Below are positions 12,150-21,076 of a stretch of DNA of 64,000 nucleotides, one piece after another. Origin of the DNA: Siphonodentalium dalli (lineage: Eukaryota > Mollusca > Scaphopoda > Gadilida > Siphonodentaliidae); NCBI GenBank assembly GCA_032622095.1, contig CP136062.1, positions 57,176,420 through 57,240,419 of the forward strand, in the 5' to 3' direction. The notes under the pieces are model-generated. The model ran no database searches. It saw only the letters and a list, made by a program, of their open reading frames with translations, and was not told the DNA's origin. A program made the position numbers and the translations under genes. The stretch's first letter is position 1. The number at the start of each line of letters is the position of its first letter.

Positions 12150-12474
12150 TTTTTTTTCGACGGACGATCCCCCCTTACGAAAGAAAACCCCGCACCGAAA
12201 AAGGGGAGGGGAGGGGGCCGCGCGCGCCAATTTTTTTTTACATAAGAACAATAACTCTAAAAGAAAAATAGAGGTACGGACGCGTCGAATACAAACGTCG
12301 ATTAATCAATCCCTACCAAGGACGGTGACAGGGGGCCGCCAATTTGTTTTTACCTAAGAACAACAACTCTAAACGAAAAATAGAGGTACGAACTCGTGAG
12401 TTTATAATACCACACCATATTCGCTCATCTTTTCGCTCGTATAAGGACGATAGTTCTTCCCATAATTCGAGACA
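12150..12474 (+). promoter_or_regulatory. 5' region of the right gene copy (inner end of right arm)
   Basis: Two similar blocks (about 12215-12282 and 12330-12393) share GGGGGCCGC, CCAATTT, TAAGAACAA and AAAAATAGAGGTACG. TTTATAAT lies at 12401-12408, 67-74 bp before the ATG at 12475. The duplication suggests repeated upstream activation sites; the TATA-like motif suggests the core promoter. There is no experimental support. Confidence 0.5.
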
Positions 12475-13230
12475 ATGCACGGGTGCCATTTGTGCGGGAA
12501 GATATTATCGACGAACTACAATCTACAAAGACATAAGAATAGTAAACACGGAGTTATGTCAGGAACATCATCGAATAAAGATACCTTCGGTCGATACGAA
12601 GATAATGCGTATGATCGAGAAACGGATATAGATTCGGACGAAGATGAACGGGAAATGATATCAGCTAAGAATGGTAAACACAGAGTTATATCAGGAACAC
12701 CGTCGAAGAACGATGTATTCAGTCAATACGAAGATGCTGAATATGATCTAGAAACGGATATAGATTCCGACGAAGATGAACAGGAAATGATATCAGATTC
12801 GTCAGATAATAGCTTCGCCGGTAGCAGTGTGGTAATCGGCTGCAAGAAAGCTGCGAAATGTGTCAACGAGATGGATACATTCAAAAGTATGTTTCAACTC
12901 GTTAGCAACGGTGCGGAAGCGATGGAAGAGTGGTCAGATAAAGTTGATCAATTAATGAAAGAAGAGAGCATGTCGGAAGAAGAGGCCGAGGAAAAAGCTC
13001 AACTAGAATGCATCGACACAGATTTTGAACTCTTTCTCAAAAGCTACAGACGATTGATAGAATACCAGCATCGATTGAAAACATCGCCCATACATAACAC
13101 TATCATGAAGAAAATGGTCAAGCTGACAAAACTCGGTTATAATAATGAATGGGCTGCGGATGAAGCCATGAGAAAATTCAAGAAACTCTTGGAAATAAAT
13201 CTAAAGGTTGAAGAGTCAGACGATGATTAA
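12475..13230 (+). CDS. C2H2 zinc-finger protein of the palindromic element, right copy
   Basis: Same 251-residue protein as the left-arm gene at 9871-10626, with no amino-acid difference. The one nucleotide difference I found is silent: codon 42, GAA here and GAG in the left copy. A C2H2 finger lies at residues 4-25, two 44-residue acidic repeats follow (132 bp each at the DNA level), then a charged helical C-terminal region with W153, W226 and a DDD end. The ATG is the first in the transcript-like region and lies 66 bp after a TATA-like motif. The near-identity means recent duplication, gene conversion between arms, or copying of one arm from the other. The protein lacks any catalytic motif of a transposase, so it could be a DNA-binding accessory factor or regulator of the element. 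Confidence 0.8.
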   Translation: MHGCHLCGKILSTNYNLQRHKNSKHGVMSGTSSNKDTFGRYEDNAYDRETDIDSDEDEREMISAKNGKHRVISGTPSKNDVFSQYEDAEYDLETDIDSDEDEQEMISDSSDNSFAGSSVVIGCKKAAKCVNEMDTFKSMFQLVSNGAEAMEEWSDKVDQLMKEESMSEEEAEEKAQLECIDTDFELFLKSYRRLIEYQHRLKTSPIHNTIMKKMVKLTKLGYNNEWAADEAMRKFKKLLEINLKVEESDDD

Positions 13231-13235
13231 ATTTT

Positions 13236-13241
13236 AATAAA
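13236..13241 (+). terminator. Polyadenylation signal of the right gene copy
   Basis: AATAAA six bases after the TAA stop at 13228-13230, followed by a conserved stretch shared by both arms up to the start of the pyrimidine repeat. Confidence 0.65.
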
Positions 13242-13305
13242 CTTCATCAAACTGTTATTATCGACTTCGTTATATACTCATATTGGGGGTGGGAGCCAAG
13301 ATGGT

Positions 13306-14416
13306 TCACTTGCTCTTTTTCCTTCTCCTCATTTGATCACTCCCTCTTTTCCCCTCACCTCACTTGCTCTTATTCCCTCTCCTCACTTGCTCTTTTTCCC
13401 TCAACTCACTTGCTCCCTTGCTCTTATTCCCTCTCCCCACATGCTCACTTGCTCTTTTTCCCCCTCTCCTCACTTGCTCACTTGCTCTTTTTCCATCTTC
13501 TCACTTGCTATTTTTCCCCTCTCCTCACTTGCTCTTTTCTCCTTGCTCTTTTGCTCTTTTCCTCTTGCTCACTTGCTCTTTTTTCCTTGGTCGTTTGCTC
13601 TTTTGCTCTTTTTCACTTGCTCAATTGCTCTTTTACCCTCTCCTCACTTGCTCACTTGCTCTTTTCCCTCTCCTCACATGCTCTTTTTCCCTCTCCTCAC
13701 TTGCTCACTTGCTCTTTTTCCCTTGCTCTTTTGCTCTTTTTCCCTTGCTCACTTGCTCTTTTTCCCCTTGGTCATATGCTCTTTTGCTCTTTTTCACTTG
13801 CTCACTTGCTCTTTTCTCTCTCCTCACTTGCTCATTTGCTCATTTTCACTTGCTCACATCCTCTTCCCTCTTCTCACTTGCTATTTTTCCCTCTCCTCAC
13901 TTGCTTTTTTCTCCTTGCTCTTTTGCTCTTTTGCTCTTTTTCACTTGCTCACTTGCTCTTTTCTCTCTCCTCACTTGCTCATTTGCTCTTTTTCACTTGC
14001 TCACATCCTCTTTCCCTCTTCTCATTTGCTATTTTTCCCTCTCCTCACTTGCTCTTTTCTCCTTGCTCTTTTGCTCTTTTGCTCTTGCTCACTTGCTCTT
14101 TTTCCCTTGGTCGTTTGCTCTTTTGCTCTTGCTCACTTGCTCTTTTTCCCTTGGTCGTTTGCTCTTTTGTTCTTTTTCACTTGCTCAATTGCTCTTTTAC
14201 CCTCTCCTCACTCGCTAATTTGCTCTTTTCTTTTTTCCTCACCTCACTTGCTCACTTGCTATTTCCCCCCTCTCCTCACTTGCTCACTTGCTCTTTTCCC
14301 TCTCCTCATTTGCTCTTTTTCCCTCACATCACTTGCTCACTTGCTCTTTTCCCGTTGCTCTTTTGCTCTTTTTCCTTTGCTCACTTGCTCTTTTTCCCTT
14401 GGTCGTTTGCTTAATT
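13306..14416. repeat. Right-arm pyrimidine-rich degenerate repeat
   Basis: Inverse counterpart of 8742-9795. The array consists of CTCACTTGCTC, TTTTGCTCTTTTTC and CCCTCTCCTCACTTG units. It aligns in blocks with the left arm but has insertions and deletions, as expected for unequal exchange within a repeat. Confidence 0.9.
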
Positions 14417-14764
14417 TTTTCTCGATTTTGATTTTGTTTCAATCTCTGCCTTCGCTGAATAATCTATAATAAATTATTATATCGAGAAACGACAGTTTAT
14501 ATACGCACAGCACGTTCTAGAGGTCAATGGAATTTTCCCGTTACCCACGCATTTACGATAATTAATCTAATAAAATCAATAATTTATTCAGAAGCACGCT
14601 TATAACGTATCAAATACAGGATATGAACGTTCCATAACGGGTCATTGGGGGCGAATAGATATCACGCATAAGAGTATGCCACTGGATAATGCGTGGGAGT
14701 TAACCGGCGGAAGTTAGCCAGCGGGGGTCATTGCAGGACATATATTGCACTCAGCCTTCGCGTG
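14417..14764. other. Right-arm-specific segment
   Basis: About 350 bp of non-repetitive DNA between the pyrimidine repeat and the 154-bp repeats. It has no counterpart in the left arm, where the purine repeat runs directly into the terminal region at 8741. No open frame of note. Confidence 0.7.
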
Positions 14765-15213
14765 TACTCAAATAACGTTCCGTCGGAGGTCAGGTGTCTT
14801 AACTGCATTACAGAGGAATAACAAGCACGTGCCAATTATACTAATTCGCCCCCGCACGCGCGTAAGCCGAAATCTGTGTCGAAACATACGGGTCATACAC
14901 GTGTACTCTAGGGCGCTGTACTCAAATAACGTTGCGTCGGAGGTCAGGTGTCTTAACCGAATTACAGAGGAATAACAAGCACGTGACAATTATGCTAATT
15001 CGCCCCCGCACGCGCGTAAGCCGAAATCTGTGTCGAAACATACGGGTCATACACATGTACTCTAGGTCGCTGTACTCAAATAACGTTCCGTCGGAGGTCA
15101 GGTACCTTAACCCAATTACAGAGGATAACACCCACGTGACAATTATGTTAATTCGCCCCCGCACGCGCTTAAGCCGAAATCTGTGTCGAAACATACGGGT
15201 CATACACGTGACC
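14765..15213 (+). repeat. Three 154-bp tandem repeats, right arm only
   Basis: Units start at 14765, 14919 and 15073 (TACTCAAATAACGTT...) and end in GAAACATACGGGTCATACAC. They are GC-rich and contain CACGTG, CGCCCCCGCACGCG and CGTCGGAGGTCAGGT. The third runs into the terminal region at the shared CACGTGACCTCAC. They are absent from the left arm. Their open frames are repeat artefacts. Confidence 0.9.
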
Positions 15214-15469
15214 TCACATTATACGCGGAAAGAAGTGCCTTACATATCGTCTAGCACATGACCTCAAATAGGTCATGACATTTGATGACCTAGGATTATG
15301 TAAACTAGCGAAAAAGTAGGTCATGACCTATGATGACCTAGGTCAAACTGCCTAGACTGAGTACTGCAGAGAATATAGGTCAAACTGTCTAGACTGCCCC
15401 CAACTGGGGTCCTGCAGAGAATATAGGTCAAACTGTCTAGACTGCCCTCAAACAGGGTGGGTATCATCA
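15205..15469. repeat. Right terminal region of the palindromic element
   Basis: Reverse complement of 8476-8741, with the same CAGTCTAGACAG/CTGCAG repeat units and AGGTCAT clusters, ending in GGGTATCATCA. Confidence 0.85.
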
Positions 15470-15475
15470 AATGCA
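15470..15475 (+). mobile_element. Target-site duplication, right copy
   Basis: AATGCA directly after the end of the right terminal repeat, identical to 8470-8475. Confidence 0.75.
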
Positions 15476-16386
15476 ACATATCCCGTGAGAATGACTTGCC
15501 TATGTCATGATTATCCTAAATAAAAAACACAAGATCCCTACTAGCACGGATGTTTATGGAGATTAACATTGTTACACATATGCAGTATCTACTATCTAGT
15601 GACTTTTGCAGTTTTTTTCATGATACAAGAAAATAAACACATAAATAAACAATGTCAATGACTAGATGATTCAATTCGAGATTCGATTCGATGTCGATAT
15701 TGGGAAGAAGATTCGATATCGAGATTTGATTCGATGCAAATTCCTCGATTCGCAGATCCCTACCCCAAGCACACCTACCCTGGGTTTAGCATTTCTTATA
15801 CGTTTTGCGAAGGTTGTGTTTTTGTGGTGTAAATCTATAGACTTGACCGTTATTTCATAAAAGTAATAATTTACGAAAATAATGGGCATCTTAGAGTTCT
15901 CTCTCATTTGAAAACATAAACATTGGGCCCTGTCGCATCTAATCCCATACTATGCCCCATAAAAATATTTTGTATAACGTACATTACTTTGCTATGATGT
16001 AATTAAGCAAGCTGTTAACTAGGTTACGGGTCGGTACTTACTGTGGAGATACCACCATAATACCACTGTTGTCATCTTGCATCGCAGGTCACCGTGCTAT
16101 TGGTGCTCGTTACCGCCATACACTGAGTTATTTTTTTCGTGACCACGTTCAATTTACTACAAACTGCCCTCCACCGTGTAGTGAAAACATGCGTGAAACA
16201 AACTACATGTAGGTGGCCTGCAGGAATCCAATTTGTGATCTCGGGAAGTTAAAAAAATACATTATTGTAACTACAGAACACAATCCTACTCAAGATATTA
16301 AAATTTTCGTATTGCGATAATCGGCAACCGAAAAAGTTATATTGATCTTCTGTGCTAAGTTTTGTCGTGTTTTTTATTATATTCAG
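15476..16386 (+). other. Intron 1 of the small gene, part after the palindromic element
   Basis: AT-rich. It contains an ATTCGATTC/GATATCGA-rich repeat fragment at about 15668-15765 (related to 7812-7910) ending near CGCAGATCCCTA. Nothing coding was seen. Confidence 0.4.
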
Positions 16387-16442
16387 CTGATATACAATTA
16401 AATTGTTATCTGGATAAACCTGTCAAGGAGTGTATGCAGTCT
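16387..16442 (+). CDS. Small unknown gene, candidate exon 2
   Basis: The acceptor TTATATTCAG precedes an exon of 56 bp that supplies two bases to complete the split codon left by exon 1, then 18 open codons (DIQLNCYLDKPVKECMQS), ending in phase 0 at a GTAAGT donor at 16443. Phase agreement on both sides is the main support. The exon is short and could arise by chance. The peptide has two cysteines and no recognised motif. Confidence 0.4.
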
Positions 16443-16599
16443 GTAAGTTATAACTAGACCAAGGTTTCCTTAGTTAATTCTCAGTCGAGAGATACAGCGG
16501 TACTTAAATAAATTTTTGAGATGGACAGAATTCCCAGCTTGTGACAGCTAGCCTAGCTCATTAATATTCAAGCCTAATGGAGTTGTTAGTGAGGTAATA

Positions 16600-17480
16600 A
16601 CGCTTAAGAGTAATTAGCTATTAAATATGAATTTGGCCTCCCATAGAAAACACTGTCTGATCTACACACAATTGTAAATATTTACATCTCGATTCGGGAC
16701 GCAACAATCTTCGATAAGCTAATGCAGATGATTTTGCCATTAATATACGCATTGCATTTAATAAATATATAAGACTGTCGGTGTGTTGTAAATTTGGATT
16801 AATATTCATAAAAATAACTCCCGCCATCAGTTTGTTCCAGACAGACATCCCATATAAACTAAACTTTCGGTTAATTACACACATAATATTATAAAAGACT
16901 ATTATGTACTTGTTCGTCGTGTAAAACTAACTTTATAGATCATGCCACAAATCTATACTCTGGCTAACGCCTATACAATTCATATATTCCATGCACCTGT
17001 CCATAATTTTGGAACTTTTTGAAGTTTTGACGGGAACCTTAATGTAAAGTCGAAAATATAACTTGAGGAGAAATTGCATAAATTATTGTAAGCAAAGCAA
17101 AATCGCTCACAAAATCACTTACATCATCAAATTTCGGGTTGGGTCCTTCAGTCAAGTAATAATGAAGAACTATTTTTCCTGTGTTATTTTTAGTCGAGTT
17201 TTTGAAGTTTTTCAAAAACTCGACTTATGGTTTGACGAGGGACGGTTGGCTGGCAGGCGGCGGCAGGCGGCAGGCGGACCTAAAGAATGCCTTATAACTT
17301 TGACATTTGTGAACGGATTAAATTTTTTTTTGGTATGGCAGTTGCTCCCAATGACACGAGCGGGTGTAATTGTGTTGAAATCGACAGCAACTGCTTGTCT
17401 GAAGAGAGCCGCGGCAGATGTTTGAATGTGTTGATATCAATTAGCAGTAAAACGGTATCGCAATTGTTATATTGTATACA
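16600..17480. repeat. Cluster of dispersed repeats
   Basis: It contains TTGTAAATATTTACATCTCG and ATTCGGGACGCA, which recur at about 27340-27400 (inverse) and 62990-63030. A CCATAGAAAAC-type segment recurs at 40080, 62965 and inversely at 27400. AAAATCGCTCACAAAATCAC at 17100 has a relative at 55800-55830. Several unclassified element fragments are probably superimposed. Confidence 0.5.
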
Positions 17481-17849
17481 TTAACCCGTTCACAATAATC
17501 AGAAGACATATTGGCGGATTTAAAACGAAACTGTGTTTTCATAACACTTGGGGAAGACGAACAGGTAATCTCGTGACAACAGTGGAGATTTGCGATGAGG
17601 TTTCCGTGTTTTTATTGCAATCGAAATGGTAGTAATCCCAAAATCTTCTTGGTGCTAGACAATAACGATCAATATGACGAAGAGAGTATTTGTGATACTG
17701 GAAACCCGTGTACTTAATTTGCTTACCGACCAATCACACGATATTTCGTTATGGGGTAGATTATATATAATCGTGTGTGAATTAAAAATAAAATTTAATT
17801 CTAAATATCTTAAAATCATGCGACCACGTATTCGGTTCACGCTTCCATC

Positions 17850-18475
17850 CATGGTGCTGTATCCGTGTTCCGTCTGCTCTACTGAAGCTGAAGACGAGTC
17901 AATATATTTCATATGGAAAATACGGCGTCGATATTTCAGACCGCCGGAAATTCCAAGGGATACAAGAGCGCGCCTTGGTGGATAAACTGAAATCTGAAAA
18001 TTTGATGCGATTCTATAATGTAAATCATGCCGAAAAGAAAACGATCAGTGGAAATAAAATACGAACATATAGATTATTCAAGTCAAAGTATGAAATTGAA
18101 CCATACATTGTCAATGCGCGATCTGCCAAAGCGAGAATTATATTCACAAGATTGAGAATCAGTAATCATCGACTGGAAATCGAAAAAGGGAGACACAAAC
18201 AGCCCCCAAAACCAGTGAGAGAAAGATTGTGTTCTGCGTGTAATTCAAAACAAATTGAGTCAGAATATCATTTCATCTTAGAATGTCGGGCCTATGAAAG
18301 TATTCGCGAAGCTTATGTAAAGGACATAATTGCAACGTGCCCTCATTTCTTAGAAATGACAAATTATGAGAAGTTCAGATTTATTATGCAGAATGAACAA
18401 ATTGCAACCGTTAACGTTATATGCGACATGATCCGGTCTTTCTTCACCATTCGAGACAATATACATAATGTCTAA
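17850..18475 (+). pseudogene. Non-LTR retrotransposon fragment: C-terminal end of reverse transcriptase protein
   Basis: The open frame at 17975-18475 continues upstream without a stop, so the TTG at 17975 is not a true start. It encodes a C-terminal region of LINE type: LRISNHRLEIEKGRHKQPPK followed by a CxxC...H...C zinc-knuckle-like block (C-S-A-C, then H-F-I-L-E-C) and a helical tail. This order is typical of the region after reverse transcriptase in several invertebrate LINE families. The catalytic part is absent, so the copy is 5'-truncated as LINE insertions usually are. The 3' end is the ATCTT repeat at about 18632-18650. The exact clade is not determined. Confidence 0.65.
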
Positions 18476-18631
18476 TAAAAGCAAGTATACCCTGAGTATA
18501 CCTGAGATTTTATGACAGTAAATTCACGAGCGTATATGCATATCGTATGTGATTACTCATGTTAAATTATTCCATATGTTGATATATGTATTTATTATAT
18601 GTGCAACTGCCCATTGGGTGTATTTTGCATT

Positions 18632-18650
18632 AAAATCTTATCTTATCTTA
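18632..18650 (+). repeat. LINE 3' tail of ATCTT repeats
   Basis: Three to four copies of (T)CTTAT close the retrotransposon fragment and are followed by unrelated G-rich DNA. Simple-repeat tails instead of poly-A are known for several LINE clades. Confidence 0.6.
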
Positions 18651-19190
18651 TGGGGGGGATGACCATATTACATATTATATATTTTCTTTATTAGCTCCAC
18701 ATATGGAGAGTATGATGACCTCCATCACCGGGAATAATGTTTTCAGTCCTTGCCCAAAAGGTCGTGGGTTGGGTTGCAATATGGGGAGGTACTTTGACCA
18801 GGAAAATCCTATTATACATGTCCAGTTGACATCAGAGGTCTTAAAATTGCACTAATTATTAATAAAATAAAATCATTAATTATATAACCAAAATTGTTGA
18901 AATCTGATCGGTGAAAATTGAAACATGTGGGTAAAATTAGCCCACAGCGTGTCAAGAGTTATAGATGCTGTTGACTTCAGACGACTTAAATGGGCAAATA
19001 CGAGCAATTGTTGGCTGATTTTACAATAAACGCTCTTTATTTGTCATAATATGATAATATTCCAGGCATGTATAAATTGGTGCGTTAGATTAGACTAGTC
19101 GATCCTTAAATAGTGACTTTTCAATTTCTATAAGTGGAGATAGAGCTGTGAACAAATATATGTGATCTGATTTGGTTGGGGGGGATAACG
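18651..19190. other. Spacer without a gene
   Basis: AT-rich, nothing recognised. The sequence from about 19130 begins to resemble the satellite that follows. Confidence 0.4.
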
Positions 19191-20280
19191 TTTCTAGGTT
19201 GACCTCGTGGGGTATGGCCTACGTTATAATGTCGAGATATAGTGTCCATGGGGCCTCCCGGGCGGTGCCGGGTGGTCCCAGTGTTCTTTATGTTTATATA
19301 CCATTTTATCGGATTTTGAGGGGTTAATGACACCGGCCGGAGTCGAGCGAGCGAGTACCATTTTCTAGGTTGACTTCGTGGGGTATGGCGCTACGATATA
19401 ACGTCGAGATATAGTGTCCACGGGCCCATGGGGCCTCCCGGGCGGTCCCAGTGTTCTTTTCGTTTATATACCATTTTATCGGATTTTGAGGGGTTAATAA
19501 CACTGACCGGAGTCGAGCAAGCGAGTAACATTTTCTAGGTTGACCTCGTGGGGTATGTCGCTATGTTATAACGTCGAGATATAGTGTCCACGGGCCCATG
19601 GGGCCACCCGGGCGTTCCCGGACGGTCCCAGCACCACTTGTCCTTTTTGTTTATATACCATTTTATCAGATTTTGAGGGGTTAATAGCACCGGCCGGAGT
19701 CGAGCGAGCGAGTACCATTTTCTATGTTGACCTCGTGGGGTATGTCGCTACGTTATAACGTCGCGATATAGTGTCCACGTGCCCATGGGGCGGTCCCGGT
19801 CGGTCTCAGTGTTCTTTTTGTTTATATACCATTTTATCGGATTTTGAGGGGTTAATAACACCGGCCGGAGTCGAGCGAGCGAGTAACATTTTCTAGGTTG
19901 ACCTCGTGGGGTATGTCGCTATGTTATAACGTCGAGGTATAGAGTCCACGGGCCCATGGGGCCGCCCGGTCGGTCCCAATGTTCTTTTTGTTTATACACT
20001 ATTTTACCGGAGATTGAGGGGTTAATAACATCGGCCGTGGACGCGTCAACGAGTCAATATATGTATTGCACTACCGAGAATCACCAAAATAATCTGTCTG
20101 AAAACACACGAAGACATCGGTAATCACACAGGCTCTTTTAGCCAATATCGGCATTTGTGGGGTTAATATGACCGGCCGGAGACGAGTAAATTTTTCTATG
20201 TTGCCCTCAGGTGGCATGTCGCTACGTTATAACGTCGAGATATTGTGTCCACGGGCACGTGGGGCCACCCGGGCGGTAAT
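19191..20280 (+). repeat. GC-rich satellite, 170-186-bp units
   Basis: Unit starts (TTTCTAGGTTGACCTCGTGG) lie at 19191, 19362, 19532, 19718 and 19889, with a diverged sixth at about 20192 after an interruption (about 20040-20160). Each unit holds a TAACGTCGAGATATAGTGTC block, a CCCATGGGGCC...CCCGGGCGG block, TTTATATACCATTTTATCGG and CCGGCCGGAGTCGAGCGAGC. Composition contrasts strongly with the AT-rich surroundings. Confidence 0.9.
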
Positions 20281-20992
20281 TAGTCACACCGGGTTGGACT
20301 GCCAAAAGCATCTTATATGCGTACCCCTTGTTTGGACTTTGTAATGCTCCCTGTCAAAACGATGTGCAATATTGTCAATTTGGTTTATAAATTTGTAAAA
20401 ATAACTACCGGTACTTTGATCAAGATTTTATTCCATTTCTATGTGATCACCCCACTGGTGTGTTCTACATAACTTTAATATAATAAACCAGAAATAATTA
20501 AATTTTAACGTGTGTCTAGTATTTTATTTAGTCATCAAAAGTAAACAAAACAACATAAGTATATTTTAACCTAATTCCGAGCATGTTGAATGTAACCAAA
20601 TTAATGTTTAAACCAAGTACAGGATGCAAACATTTATACACTTATATGCCATATACGGAATAAAATAAAGACAAACAGTGAAGATTGGGGTGTTTATTTA
20701 TTTTTTTATACTGAATTGTATCATCCTATCGTGTTGGATTTAGTTTGCGTCGGCATTTTGTCCCAGTTGTTTACCTCAAAATTTGGCTAAAAATGTGCTC
20801 CTCATTGACTTACCGGTCTATAAGTCACAGGTGGATTTTAATATGGGAAATTGGGTTAGAAAGATGTGACTTATCCACCGAAATTTACGGTATATTGATG
20901 CGATGTTTGACATATATATGAGCTACAAATATTTGTCACATGTGATGAGAAAATAAATTTATCCATTTGCTTTTGGTAAACTTTTGTTTCAG
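20281..20992 (+). other. Intron 2 remainder of the small gene
   Basis: AT-rich with no feature, ending in a pyrimidine-rich tract and the acceptor CTTTTGTTTCAG at 20981-20992. Confidence 0.4.
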
Positions 20993-21076
20993 GATGATTT
21001 TCGTAGTGTATCAAGTTTAAGTGAAGTCAGTGATGTCAGTGACATGGGTGAAGCAATTGATGTACAAATAATCGCA
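20993..21076 (+). CDS. Small unknown gene, candidate exon 3
   Basis: An exon of exactly 28 codons in phase 0 between a strong acceptor (CTTTTGTTTCAG) and a GTGAGT donor at 21077. It encodes an acidic, serine-rich peptide (DDFRSVSSLSEVSDVSDMGE followed by AIDVQIIA). The SLSEVSDVSD pattern looks like a regulated or disordered linker. An acceptor at 21594 offers an alternative end (four codons then TGA). Confidence 0.5.

Larger units (their letters stand above)
8476..15469. mobile_element. 7-kb palindromic gene-bearing transposable element
   Basis: The whole 6994-bp interval is a long inverted repeat. The left arm is about 8476-10951, the pyrimidine-rich centre about 10952-12149 and the right arm about 12150-15469. 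The tips match as TGATGATACCC, and AATGCA flanks both sides. Each arm holds, from tip inward, a motif-rich terminal region of about 265 bp, about 1.1 kb of GAGCAAGTGAG-type repeat, one 251-codon gene transcribed outward, and about 330 bp of promoter-side sequence. The right arm has about 790 bp more (14417-15204). No transposase, integrase or polymerase frame is visible, so it is probably mobilised in trans. A 6-bp duplication with very long TIRs is a known trait of Maverick/Polinton elements, but I saw none of their core genes. Placement in a superfamily is open. Confidence 0.8.

Noticed and set aside
10975-12357. 460-codon plus-strand open frame through the palindrome centre
   Set aside because: Low-complexity translation of the pyrimidine-rich repeat, running on into the promoter region of the zinc-finger gene.
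12344-12631. 95-codon frame overlapping the start of the zinc-finger gene (and its mirror at 10470-10757)
   Set aside because: Shadow in another frame. The one base difference between arms changes its sequence (Arg/Lys) but is silent in the zinc-finger frame.
14745-15261. Open frames of 76-109 codons
   Set aside because: Products of the 154-bp repeats on both strands, with no domain.
8476-15469. Assembly artefact (false inverted duplication)
   Set aside because: The arms differ by indels and a 790-bp segment, and a target-site-like duplication flanks the ends. Long reads would still be the decisive test.
8476-15469. Assignment as a Maverick/Polinton element
   Set aside because: Duplication length and long terminal repeats fit, but no polymerase B, retroviral-type integrase, protease, ATPase or capsid frame is present.
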